Assembly: GCF_040581405.1 (NCBI RefSeq)
Contig: NZ_CP137157.1
Coordinates: 431,001-495,000 of the forward strand
Length of the DNA: 64,000 nucleotides
From: Komagataeibacter sucrofermentans DSM 15973
Lineage (GTDB): Bacteria > Pseudomonadota > Alphaproteobacteria > Acetobacterales > Acetobacteraceae
Reading direction: 5' to 3'
Below, piece after piece: positions 8,621-17,341 of the stretch. The notes below the pieces were generated by a model. It was not told the origin of the DNA, did not search any database, and saw only the letters and a list, made by a program, of their open reading frames with translations. Each line of letters opens with the position of its first letter. Position 1 is the stretch's first letter. The position numbers were made by a program, and so were the translations under genes.

Positions 8621-10207
8621 CTACTCTACGCTACTGTTCGTGTCGTGCTGATGGGGTAAAGGTGACGTTTGAGTCATGCCTGATATGTGCGCCGATGAGG
8701 ACATCTCCGCCTCTGCCTCCGCCAGGGCGCTGGCCGCCACGGGCAGCGCGAGCGAAACCGTAAGCCCCGGCGCATGCGATGAGAGATGCATCTGCCCCCC
8801 ATGCAGTTGCACGATGGCCCGCACCATCGACAGGCCCAGCCCCGAGCCGGGGGTATTACGGGCCTTCTCCGCGCGGAAGAAGCGTTCGGTCGCGCGCGCC
8901 ATGTCCGCCTCGCTCATGCCAATGCCCTCGTCACTGACCGAAAGGTCGAGCATGCCCTCGCCCGTGGGGCCGGCAAGGCGCCCCGGCGCGCTCTCGCGCA
9001 GGTGCGCGCGCAGGTAAACCTTACCGCCGGGGGGCGAGAACTTGATGGCGTTATCAAGCATGTTGGCCACCGCCTGCTGCACCAGCGAGCGGTCGCCATA
9101 AAAGAACAGGCGCGCGGGCAGGTCGAGTGCCAGCGCAATGCCACGCTCTTCCGCCACGGCTTCGTACAGGTCGGCCACGTCGCGCAGCACGGGCACGAGG
9201 TCGAAGGTCATGAACGCGGAGCGGCGTGCCCCCGCCTCGATCTGGGCAATGCGCAGCAGGGCCTCGAATACGGCGGTCACGTTATCAAGGTCGCCCACCG
9301 CACGCTCGATCGCGCCGCGCAGCTCATCGGGCGTGCTGGCGTGGAGTGCGGCATCTTCAAGCTGGGTGCGGGCGCGGGCGATGGGGGTGCGCAGGTCATG
9401 GGCAATGGCGTTGGACACCTGCCGCACGCCATCCATCAGGCGCACGATCCGGTCGAGCATTTCATTGATGGCCTCGGCCACCTGATCCATCTCGTCGCCA
9501 TTGCCCACAAGCGGCATGCGGCGGCTCAGATCGCCATGCGCGATGGCGGATGTGGTGCGCGCCACGGTCTTGACCATGCGGCGGAAAATGCGGTGCACCA
9601 GCACCGCCCCGCTGATGGCCAGCAACGTGACCATGACCCACGCCCAAAGCAGCGAATCGGTCAGCAGATGGCGCAGGATGCCGCGCGCGCGCACATCGCG
9701 CCCCACCAGCAGGCGGTAGCCGCTATCAAGCTGGCCTTCCGTATGGGTCTGGGCCGTGCCGGGCAGGTTGTAGGCATGGAGCTGGGCCATGCCGCGCAGC
9801 CCCGCGCGGGTATCGGGCAGGTTGTACCACCGGTCGGTGTGCTCCACCCTGCCGGGCCAGGCGGAGACGTTGCCGGTCAGGTAATTGCCCTGCGGGTCGA
9901 TGACCAGATAGATCGCATCATCATCAAGGTTCTGTTCAAGCCGGTCCTCGATGGTCAGGGCCAGCGTGGGCAGGCCGCCCATCACCCAGCGCTCGGCCAG
10001 GCCGCGGGCATCGGCGTTGATGGCGGTTTCCACCTGGCGTTCAAGGAACCCGATCGTGCCCCACCACATGAACGACATGAACAGGATGGAAGACAGCGCG
10101 AACATCGTGCCATAGGCCAGCGAAAAGCGCAGGCTGGCCGACCGCCATGCCCGCCAGCGCGAGCGGCGCGGCGGCGCGGCGGTGCAGAATACGGGGGGTA
10201 CTGTCAT
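8621..10207 (-). CDS. Membrane sensor histidine kinase (HAMP-HisKA-HATPase)
   Basis: About 528 residues. TM1 is around residues 30-50 (TMFALSSILFMSFMWW), followed by a periplasmic sensor of about 130 residues and TM2 (LWAWVMVTLLAISGAVLV). HAMP follows, then the H-box SNAIAHDLRTPIARA (His near residue 270), N-box NMLDNAIKFSPPGG, and G-boxes VSDEGIGMS and GSGLGLSMVRAIVQLHGG. All catalytic boxes are intact. The cognate regulator is the upstream OmpR-type gene. ATG 10207 is the assumed start; the 160-bp gap from the regulator gene has no other convincing coding start. The signal is unknown, but the flanking HtrA protease points to envelope damage. Confidence 0.92.
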   Translation of the reverse strand: MTVPPVFCTAAPPRRSRWRAWRSASLRFSLAYGTMFALSSILFMSFMWWGTIGFLERQVETAINADARGLAERWVMGGLPTLALTIEDRLEQNLDDDAIYLVIDPQGNYLTGNVSAWPGRVEHTDRWYNLPDTRAGLRGMAQLHAYNLPGTAQTHTEGQLDSGYRLLVGRDVRARGILRHLLTDSLLWAWVMVTLLAISGAVLVHRIFRRMVKTVARTTSAIAHGDLSRRMPLVGNGDEMDQVAEAINEMLDRIVRLMDGVRQVSNAIAHDLRTPIARARTQLEDAALHASTPDELRGAIERAVGDLDNVTAVFEALLRIAQIEAGARRSAFMTFDLVPVLRDVADLYEAVAEERGIALALDLPARLFFYGDRSLVQQAVANMLDNAIKFSPPGGKVYLRAHLRESAPGRLAGPTGEGMLDLSVSDEGIGMSEADMARATERFFRAEKARNTPGSGLGLSMVRAIVQLHGGQMHLSSHAPGLTVSLALPVAASALAEAEAEMSSSAHISGMTQTSPLPHQHDTNSSVE

Positions 10208-10366
10208 GGCTGCCCGCGCCGTGGCCATCCACGCCCGCGCTGCCCGGCATGGGCCGTGCCGTGCCGGTGCAGTCGTGCCGCCGGGGGCTGGCATGTGCCG
10301 TAAGCGACGGCTCCCTGCGCCAGACAGGGCGCGCGCCTGCCCCCGCAGGGCGGAGGGAGCCGCCTG

Positions 10367-11047
10367 TTACTCGGCACGCAGCATGTACCCCGCATTGCGG
10401 ATGGTATGGATGAGCGGCGCGCCGAAGGGCTTGTCCACCTTCTGGCGCAGGCGCGAAACATGCACGTCGATCACGTTGGTCTGCGGGTCGAAATGGTAGT
10501 CCCACACGCCCTCGAGCAGCATGGTGCGGGTCACGACCTGGCCTGCGTGGCGGGCAAGATATTCCAAAAGGCGGAATTCACGCGGCTGAAGGTCGATCTT
10601 CTGCCCCGCCCGGCGCACCGTGCGCGAGAGCAGGTCGATCTCGAGATCGGCCACTTCCAGCTTGGTCTGGGGCGCGCTTTCGGTGCGGCCCCGGCGGCCC
10701 AGCGCCTCGACGCGGGCCAGCAGTTCGCTGAAGGCGAACGGCTTGGTCACGTAGTCATCGCCGCCCGCCTTGAGGCCCTGCACGCGGTCATCCACATCCG
10801 CCAGCGCCGAGAGCAGCAGCACGGGGGTGGTGTTGTTCTGTGCGCGGATGGTCTCGAGCAGGCGCACGCCATCAATGCCGCCGGGCAGCATGCGATCGAG
10901 TATGATCAGGTCGAACTTTTCGCTCACGGCCATGAACAGGCCGTCCTTGCCGTTATCGGTCATCTCGACCAGGTGGCCTGCTTCCTTCAGGCCCTTGGCC
11001 ACGAAAGAGCGGACGGTGGGGTCATCTTCAACAACAAGAATATGCAA
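10367..11047 (-). CDS. OmpR/PhoB-family response regulator
   Basis: 226 residues. The receiver domain has acidic pocket EDD (residues 7-9), phospho-acceptor D51 in ILDRMLPG and K102 in VTKPF. The winged-helix DNA-binding domain (about 125-226) includes LQPREFRLLEYLARHAGQVVTR and the recognition-helix region NVIDVHVSRLRQKV. It lies 33 bp downstream of htrA and upstream of the kinase, so it is probably co-transcribed and likely controls this cluster. Confidence 0.95.
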   Translation of the reverse strand: MHILVVEDDPTVRSFVAKGLKEAGHLVEMTDNGKDGLFMAVSEKFDLIILDRMLPGGIDGVRLLETIRAQNNTTPVLLLSALADVDDRVQGLKAGGDDYVTKPFAFSELLARVEALGRRGRTESAPQTKLEVADLEIDLLSRTVRRAGQKIDLQPREFRLLEYLARHAGQVVTRTMLLEGVWDYHFDPQTNVIDVHVSRLRQKVDKPFGAPLIHTIRNAGYMLRAE

Positions 11048-11080
11048 AACGGCCTCGTGTCGGTTGGGGCGGGGTCTTGG

Positions 11081-12238
11081 TCAGTCGTCCATGTCTTCAT
11101 CGGGGCGGTGGCCTACGCAGGCCTCCAGGCTCATGGTATCGTGGCGGCGGCGGATATGCAGCGTTACGGTGGAAGCGGGCCGCTTCGCCGCGATCGAGCG
11201 GATCAGCATGCGCGCGGTGTCGATCGGCTCGTCATTTACCGCCGTAATGACATCGCCAATGCGCAGATGCGCCTTCATGGCCGGGCCGTCGCGGTCGATT
11301 CCCACGATCTGCACGCCGCCATGCCCCGCGCCGTCAGCCAGTGTAACACCAAGCCAGCCGCGGTCTATATGCCCGTTATGGCGCAGTTCCTCCACGATGG
11401 GGGCCACGATCTCCGATGGCAGGCCAAAGCCTATGCCCACCGAACCACCCGTGGGCGAGACGATGGCCGTGTTCACCGCCACCACCTGCCCGCCCAGATT
11501 GAAGGACGGGCCGCCGGAATTGCCGGGGTTGATGGGCGCATCGATCTGGAAAAAGTCATCGAACGGGCTGGTGCCAATGTCGCGCCCGCGCGCCGATACG
11601 ATGCCTGCGGTCACGCTCGAGCCCAGCCCGAACGGGTTGCCTGCCGCCATGATCCAGTCACCGATATTGACCAGCCTGCTGTCGCCCCACGGCACGAAGG
11701 GCATGGGGTGGGGCGCATGGATCTGGATGACCGCGATATCGGTCAGGTCGTCGCTGCCCACAAGCCGGGCGGGGAACTCCGTGCCATCGGAGAGCGAGAC
11801 GGTAATCTGGTCAGCCCCCCCCACCACATGCGCGTTGGTCACGATCACGCCGCCGGGGTCGATCAGGAAGCCCGAGCCCGCGCCCAGCATTTCCTCGCCA
11901 TGGGCGCGCATGCGCTCGCGGAATTTATGCTCGAACGGCGTGCCTTTCACGCTTGGCGGCAGGGGCTGGCGGGTGGCGGCCTGATGGCTGTCCTGCGCCT
12001 GCGATACGGCGATGTTCACCACGGCGGGGCCAACCTGGCGCACCAGTGGCGCGAAGGTCAGCGGCCCGGTCTGCACCACCGGCGGCACGGGGGGCGCGAA
12101 CAGCGAGGCACTGGCAGGCACGGTGGGCGCTGGCGCCGCCACATCCTGCGCCAGCGCCTCCGTTCCCGCGCCGGTCATGCCCAGCAGCAGGATCGGTAGC
12201 ATGCGTGCAGCCGGACGGGCCGTGGCGATCCATGTCAT
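11081..12238 (-). CDS. HtrA/DegP-type periplasmic serine protease
   Basis: 385 residues from ATG 12238, with a signal peptide (MLPILLLGMTGAGTEALA-QD). The S1C protease triad is intact: H137 (TNAHVV), D167 (LTDIAVIQI) and S241 (NPGNSGGPS). A single C-terminal PDZ domain starts near GWLGVTLADGAGHGG, so it resembles DegS or short HtrA proteins rather than two-PDZ DegP. It probably degrades or senses misfolded envelope proteins. An open frame continues upstream to 12409, but that part is translated intergenic repeat and lacks a ribosome-binding site. It heads the regulator-kinase cluster. Confidence 0.93.
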   Translation of the reverse strand: MTWIATARPAARMLPILLLGMTGAGTEALAQDVAAPAPTVPASASLFAPPVPPVVQTGPLTFAPLVRQVGPAVVNIAVSQAQDSHQAATRQPLPPSVKGTPFEHKFRERMRAHGEEMLGAGSGFLIDPGGVIVTNAHVVGGADQITVSLSDGTEFPARLVGSDDLTDIAVIQIHAPHPMPFVPWGDSRLVNIGDWIMAAGNPFGLGSSVTAGIVSARGRDIGTSPFDDFFQIDAPINPGNSGGPSFNLGGQVVAVNTAIVSPTGGSVGIGFGLPSEIVAPIVEELRHNGHIDRGWLGVTLADGAGHGGVQIVGIDRDGPAMKAHLRIGDVITAVNDEPIDTARMLIRSIAAKRPASTVTLHIRRRHDTMSLEACVGHRPDEDMDD

Positions 12239-12384
12239 GCCGGGGGACGGAAGAATGCGTTCATGATGAAGCATGTTATCTGAAAAAAGCGGCAATGCCA
12301 TGTCTGCATGGCACGGTAGGGGCTGATGCATGCGTTTTTCGGGGCTGTCTGACAAACCCGCGCCCCGCGGCTGAAAACCACAAG

Positions 12385-12463
12385 ACGTTTTTGGTGAAGC
12401 TTTTTTCAAAAAGCTTCGAAAAAATACTGCTTTCCCGGGGGAAAGCGGTACCCGGAATCTTTT
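12385..12463. repeat. Dispersed palindromic repeat, copy B
   Basis: Starts GACGTTTTTGGTGAAGC. The GAAGCTTTTTT-C-AAAAAGCTTC hairpin (about 12396-12417) is followed by a second hairpin around CTTTCCCGGGGGAAAG and CCCGGAATCTTTT. It is the only copy at a tandem rather than convergent junction (hrpB to htrA, both minus). Confidence 0.8.
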
Positions 12464-12481
12464 ATTATTTTAATCTGGTTC

Positions 12482-15040
12482 CTACGACGGACGGCGCGGG
12501 CGTGGTGGCGGCGGACTGGCTGTTGCCGGGTTTTCGGGCCAGTCGTGGCGGGGGTAGCGCCCGCGCATGTCGCGCCGCATGTCCGCCCATGACCCCGCCC
12601 AGAACCCGGCAAGGTCCGCCGTGATTGCCTGTGGCCTGCCAGCGGGCGAGAGCAGGGCGATGCGCAGGTCGAGCCTGCCATCGGCCAGGCGCGGGGTCTG
12701 GGTCACGCCATAGAAGGTCTGGGCGCGGGCGGCGGCAACCGGCACGGGCTGCAGGTAATCGATCGCGGCGCGGCCACCGGGCAGGTCCAGATGGGTGGGC
12801 AGCATGCGGTCCAGCCATTTCAGGCTGGCATGGTCCATGGTGGCGCGCAGCATGGCCAGCAGGTCCATCTCCGCCAGCGCGGACAGGCGGTTTACCCCCG
12901 CCAGCCACGGGGCGAGCCATGTTTCGGTGGTGGTGGCGAGTGCTGCATCCGACAGGTCGGGCAGATCGGGGCGGTCAAGCTGCGTGCGGGCCATCTCCAC
13001 CCGTGCCTGAAGCTGGCGGCAGGCATCGGGCCACGTCAGCGTGGCAGCCAGGTTCTGCGCCGCCTGCGCACAGAGCAGGGCGCAGACCTCATCGGGGCTG
13101 GCAGTCACCGTGCGGTCGCGCAGCACGAGGTTGCCCAGCCGCAGCCTGCGCCGCGCCAGCACGCTGCCCGTGGTGGTGTCGAGCGTGGTTTCCACCTGTT
13201 CCTTCGCCCGCGCTAGCAGGGTCTGCGGCAGGTTGTCGCGCTCCAGTGGCGCGGCAAGGCAGATCTCGGCGGCCTTGCGCACATGCATGCCCGCTACCGC
13301 CAGCAGGGTGCTGCGGGCCAGTTCATCAGTTTTGGAAAGTCGGGCGCTGCCACCTCCCGCCAGCCGGAAGGAGCCGACATCGCCGCGCGCCTGCGCCACC
13401 CGGTCGGGGAAGGCGGCGGCAATCAGGGCGGCAGGATCGCCCGTAGCCTCGATATCGCGGCCCAGCCCCAGCCGCCTGCGATACTGCCGGGCGGCATGGC
13501 GGATGCGCGAGAGTGCTGCCCGGTCGGCATCGGGGTGGTCGCCGCCCGCGATCAGCTCCAGGCGCAGGCGGATATCGGCAGGCGCTGCGGGGGGCGCGCC
13601 ACGGCTGCCGCCTGCGGGGCGGCGGGGGCGCAGCGGGTCGCGTTCCTCCAGCAGGGCGGCGATATCGGCGGCCATGGCGCGTTCGGCTGGCGTGCGGGCG
13701 GCCAGCATCATGGCGGCAAGGCGGGGATGCGCGCCCAAAGCGGCCATGCGCGCGCCCTCATGGGTAATGCGGCCTGCCTCATCAAGCGCGCCAAGGGCCT
13801 CAAGCAGGCTGCGCCCGGCCTCGAACGCGCCATTGGGGGGCGTGTCGGGGAAGGGCAGGTCGGCAGGCTCCGTGCCCATCGCCTCCTGCCACGCGGCGGC
13901 ATCAAGCCGCAGGCCGGTCAGTTCGGCCTCCATCATTTCAGGCTGGTCGTGCGGCGGCATGGCGCGGGTGGTCATTTCGGTCCAGAGCCGGATGGCGATG
14001 CCGGGCGCCACGCGGCCTGCGCGGCCCGCGCGTTGCTGCGCGGCCGCACGCGAGATGCGTACCGTATCGAGGCGGGTCAGCCCGGTGCCCACATCCAGCC
14101 GGGGCACGCGGCGGAACCCGCCATCGACCACAATGCGCACGCCCGGCACGGTGAGCGATGTCTCGGCAATGGAGGTGGACAGGATCACCCGCCTGCGCCC
14201 GGCGGGGTGGGGGGTGAGGGCCAGATCCTGCTCGGCGGGGGGGAGCTCGCCATAAAGCGGCAGCACATCGGCATCGATGCCCGCAAGCGCTGCGCGGGCG
14301 CGGTGGATCTCGGCCACGCCGGGCAGGAAGGCCAGCACGTCGCCTTCATCGTGCGCAATGGCGGTGCGGATGGTGGCGGCCATGGCATCGGGCAGGTCGC
14401 GGCGGTGCACGAGGTCGCGCGTGGCGTGGCGGATTTCCACAGGGAACATCCGGCCTTCGCTTTCCACCCGCTCGGCATTCATACGGGTGGCGAGTGCTGC
14501 GCCATCCATGGTGGCGGACATGGCCACCAGCTTCAGTTCCGGCCGCAGGCTGCGCTGCAGGTCGAGGCAGAAGGCCAGCGCCGCATCGGCATCGACCGAG
14601 CGTTCATGGATTTCATCAAAGATCACGCAGGCCACGCCATCAAGCGTGGGGTCGGACAGCAGGCGGCGCACCAGCAGCCCCTCGGTAATCACCTCGATGC
14701 GCGTGCGCTCCGAACGCGCGCCATCGAGCCGGGTGCGGTAGCCCACCAACCCGCCAACCGGCTCATTCACCAGTTCCGCCATGCGGGTGGCGGCAGCGCG
14801 GGTGGCCAGCCTGCGCGGCTCGAGCATGAGGATGCGCCCATCGCCCCGCCATGGTGCCTGTAGCAGGGCGAGCGGTACCAGCGTGGTCTTGCCCGCACCC
14901 GGCGGGGCCACCAGAACGGCGTTGGATGTGCGCGCCAGCGCCGCCTGAAGGGCAGGCAGGGCCTGAGCCACGGGCAGGGCGGCTGCGTTCTGGGCCACAA
15001 GGGCGTGCAGCCGGTTTTGCAAGGTCGGGTCGAAAGCCAT
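12482..15040 (-). CDS. hrpB: ATP-dependent helicase HrpB
   Basis: 852-residue DEAH-box helicase. Motif I is APPGAGKTT (about residue 50), motif II DEIHER, motif III SATMDG and motif VI QQRAGRAGR. A helicase-associated HA2 domain and the C-terminal HrpB domain follow. Length and order match the bacterial HrpB family. Its cellular role is poorly defined in general (RNA or nucleic-acid remodelling). It stands alone, with repeat copy B on its 3' side and a divergent dsbD-like gene 99 bp from its start. Confidence 0.95.
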   Translation of the reverse strand: MAFDPTLQNRLHALVAQNAAALPVAQALPALQAALARTSNAVLVAPPGAGKTTLVPLALLQAPWRGDGRILMLEPRRLATRAAATRMAELVNEPVGGLVGYRTRLDGARSERTRIEVITEGLLVRRLLSDPTLDGVACVIFDEIHERSVDADAALAFCLDLQRSLRPELKLVAMSATMDGAALATRMNAERVESEGRMFPVEIRHATRDLVHRRDLPDAMAATIRTAIAHDEGDVLAFLPGVAEIHRARAALAGIDADVLPLYGELPPAEQDLALTPHPAGRRRVILSTSIAETSLTVPGVRIVVDGGFRRVPRLDVGTGLTRLDTVRISRAAAQQRAGRAGRVAPGIAIRLWTEMTTRAMPPHDQPEMMEAELTGLRLDAAAWQEAMGTEPADLPFPDTPPNGAFEAGRSLLEALGALDEAGRITHEGARMAALGAHPRLAAMMLAARTPAERAMAADIAALLEERDPLRPRRPAGGSRGAPPAAPADIRLRLELIAGGDHPDADRAALSRIRHAARQYRRRLGLGRDIEATGDPAALIAAAFPDRVAQARGDVGSFRLAGGGSARLSKTDELARSTLLAVAGMHVRKAAEICLAAPLERDNLPQTLLARAKEQVETTLDTTTGSVLARRRLRLGNLVLRDRTVTASPDEVCALLCAQAAQNLAATLTWPDACRQLQARVEMARTQLDRPDLPDLSDAALATTTETWLAPWLAGVNRLSALAEMDLLAMLRATMDHASLKWLDRMLPTHLDLPGGRAAIDYLQPVPVAAARAQTFYGVTQTPRLADGRLDLRIALLSPAGRPQAITADLAGFWAGSWADMRRDMRGRYPRHDWPENPATASPPPPRPRRPS

Positions 15041-15139
15041 ATCTTCATCTTATGGCGTCGGGCATGGTGGCGGGGCAATCCTTGCCGTGCTGCGTGGCTG
15101 CGTTTTTCCTGATCTCCTGTTTGTGGTGGAGTACTGTCC

Positions 15140-17233
15140 GTGCCCTTTCTGTGGCTTGTGTCGATCCTGTGCATGCTGGTCACGGCCCTGCCGGTTGCCC
15201 GTGCCGCCGAGAGCGACCCCGTAACCTCGACCCGCGCCACCGCCACGCTGGTCACGGATGATGATACCTACAGCCCCGGTCGCGCCCTGCATGTGGGGCT
15301 GCGGCTGCAACTTGCCCCCGGCTGGCACACCTACTGGCTCAACCCCGGCGATGCAGGTGATGCGCCCACCCTTGAGGTGAGCGCGCAGGGCGGGGCCACC
15401 GGGCAGGCCAGCACCATTGAATGGCCAACCCCGCGCGTGCTGCATGACGGGCCGCTGACATCCTACGCCTATACCGGCGACGTGCTGTTGCCTGTCACCT
15501 TTACCCCCGCAGCGGGCGAAGGCGATGGTCCGCTCACGCTCAGCGCCGTGGCGGACTGGCTGGTCTGTGCCGAGGTGTGCGTGCCCGAGCACGGCACGTT
15601 CAGCCTGAGCCTGCCGCGCGGAGCGCCCCGGCCTTCGGCGCAGGCGCCCGCATTTGCACAGGCTGCTGCGGCGCGCCCCGTGGCCTCGCCCTTTGCGGCA
15701 AAGGTCTCGGTAGAAGGGATCATGCAGTTGCGCGGGCCTGAACTTTCGGCTGACAGCGTGCGCGATGCCTGGTTCATGCCCGAGGTGGCGGGCGCGATCG
15801 ATCAGGATGCCCCGCAGGCGGTGACGGTGCATGATGGCGTGGTGCAGCTTGCGCTGCATCCGGGGCCGGAATTCCATGGCGGTGCGAAGCTGTCCGGCAT
15901 CGTGGTGCTGCGTGACGGCATGGGGCGCGAGCGCGGGTTGCAGGTCAGGCCGGAGCCGGGGGCGGTAACAGCCCTTGCCGCCCCCGTGGCGGCACCGAAC
16001 ACGCGCGCCAATGTGGGCGTGCTGTTGCTCATGGCGTTTGCGGGCGGCGTGATCCTGAACCTCATGCCCTGCGTCTTTCCCGTGCTGGCCATGAAGATCC
16101 TGGCCCTTGAGCGCATGGCGCGCGGGGCGCGGGGGGCTGCGCTGACGGGTGCTGCGGCTTATGGCGCGGGCGTGGTGGTGTCCTTTGTCGCACTTGGCGG
16201 CGCTATTGCGGCATTGAGGGTGGCAGGGCACGAGGCGGGGTGGGGGTTTCAGTTCCAGTCCGTGGGGTTCGTGACCGTTATCTGCCTGCTGCTGTTTGCC
16301 GTGGCCCTCAACCTGCTGGGCGTGTTCACCATCGGGCTGCGGCTGATGGGGGTGGGGGGCAACCTGCCCGCCCATGCCGGTGATTTCCTGACCGGGGTGC
16401 TGGCGGTGGTGCTGGCCTCGCCGTGCACGGCGCCGTTCATGGGGGCAGCGGTGGCGGCGGCCCTTGCGGCCTCGCCGGTGATCGGAGTGGTGGTCTTTGC
16501 CGCCCTCGGGCTGGGACTGGCCGCACCTTACCTTGTGCTGGCAGCCATGCCCGGCCTGCTGGCATGGCTGCCCAAACCGGGAAAGTGGATGGAGACGGTG
16601 CGCAACCTGCTGGCCCTGCCAGTACTGGCCACCTGCGTGTGGCTGGGCTGGGTGGCGAAGCTGGAAGGCGGCATGGATGCCCTCACCCTGCTGGGCATGG
16701 GGCTGGTGCTGGTGGCCATTGGCTGCTGGAGCCTGCGGCGTGCCAACCGGCTGGACCTGCGCGATGCCATGGCGGGGCGGGCCGGGCTGTACCGCGCGGT
16801 GGCGACATTAAGCCTGCTGGCGGCTTTTGTGGGGGGGGCCGTGCTGCCACCCGCCACGCTGCATGAGCGGGGAGCGGCGCGCGTGGCCGATGGCAGTTCC
16901 GCCTATTCCCCCACGCGCCTGGCCGAATTGCGCAGGCAGGGCCGACCTGTCTTTGTGGACATGACGGCGGCGTGGTGCATCTCATGTCTGGTCAATGAGC
17001 GTGTGGCCCTGTCGAGCCAGAGCGTGCAGGCAGCCTTTGCCAAACGCGGCATTATCTACATGAAAGGCGACTGGACCCTGCGCGATGCGGCGATTACCGC
17101 CTTTTTGCAGGCCCATGGGCGCGACGGAGTGCCGTTTTACGCCTATTACCCTGCGCATGGGGCGGAAGTGATCCTGCCTGAAATCCTCACCCCCGCCATC
17201 GTGCTGGAGATGACCGCGCCCGCGGGTAAGTGA
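15140..17233 (+). CDS. DsbD/ScsB-family thiol-disulfide reductase
   Basis: 697 residues. A signal peptide (residues 1-23) precedes an N-terminal DsbD-alpha-like beta domain containing a C-x3-C in LVCAEVCVPEHG. A central eight-helix-type membrane domain carries the two conserved cysteines in LMPCVFPVLAMK and ASPCTAPFMG. The C-terminal thioredoxin-like domain has the active site AAWCISC. All three redox modules are present, so it should pass electrons from cytoplasmic thioredoxin to periplasmic partners such as disulfide isomerase or cytochrome-maturation proteins. It is divergent from hrpB and followed by repeat copy C. Confidence 0.92.
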   Translation: MPFLWLVSILCMLVTALPVARAAESDPVTSTRATATLVTDDDTYSPGRALHVGLRLQLAPGWHTYWLNPGDAGDAPTLEVSAQGGATGQASTIEWPTPRVLHDGPLTSYAYTGDVLLPVTFTPAAGEGDGPLTLSAVADWLVCAEVCVPEHGTFSLSLPRGAPRPSAQAPAFAQAAAARPVASPFAAKVSVEGIMQLRGPELSADSVRDAWFMPEVAGAIDQDAPQAVTVHDGVVQLALHPGPEFHGGAKLSGIVVLRDGMGRERGLQVRPEPGAVTALAAPVAAPNTRANVGVLLLMAFAGGVILNLMPCVFPVLAMKILALERMARGARGAALTGAAAYGAGVVVSFVALGGAIAALRVAGHEAGWGFQFQSVGFVTVICLLLFAVALNLLGVFTIGLRLMGVGGNLPAHAGDFLTGVLAVVLASPCTAPFMGAAVAAALAASPVIGVVVFAALGLGLAAPYLVLAAMPGLLAWLPKPGKWMETVRNLLALPVLATCVWLGWVAKLEGGMDALTLLGMGLVLVAIGCWSLRRANRLDLRDAMAGRAGLYRAVATLSLLAAFVGGAVLPPATLHERGAARVADGSSAYSPTRLAELRRQGRPVFVDMTAAWCISCLVNERVALSSQSVQAAFAKRGIIYMKGDWTLRDAAITAFLQAHGRDGVPFYAYYPAHGAEVILPEILTPAIVLEMTAPAGK

Positions 17234-17253
17234 CCCGCGCAGGTGCGGCAGAC

Positions 17254-17333
17254 AAAAGTTTTTGGCAAATCTTTTTTCAAAAAGCTTTGAAAGAACACCG
17301 CCTTTTTAAAAAAAGCGGCGCCCGGAAACTTTT
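17254..17333. repeat. Dispersed palindromic repeat, copy C
   Basis: AAAAGTTTTTGG (17254-17265) pairs with CCGGAAACTTTT (17322-17333). It encloses a CTTTTTT-C-AAAAAG hairpin and a CCGCCTTTTT-AAAAAAAGCGG hairpin. It fills the convergent junction between the dsbD-like gene (+) and the 308-residue secreted protein (-). Confidence 0.9.
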
Positions 17334-17341
17334 GCCCGGCC

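Noticed and set aside
10406..12199. Long plus-strand open frame (597 codons) opposite htrA and the response regulator
   Set aside because: It is antisense to two clear genes. The composition is typical of high-GC shadow frames (His, Gly and Arg rich), with no domain or ribosome-binding site. The same applies to 8786-10303, 13283-14863, 46710-48302, 50161-51438, 59153-60433 and 60559-61779 on the plus strand, and 27917-29446 and 15050-16375 on the minus strand.
12239..12409. Longer HtrA N-terminus
   Set aside because: The extra codons translate the dispersed repeat and a spacer; the signal peptide begins at 12238.
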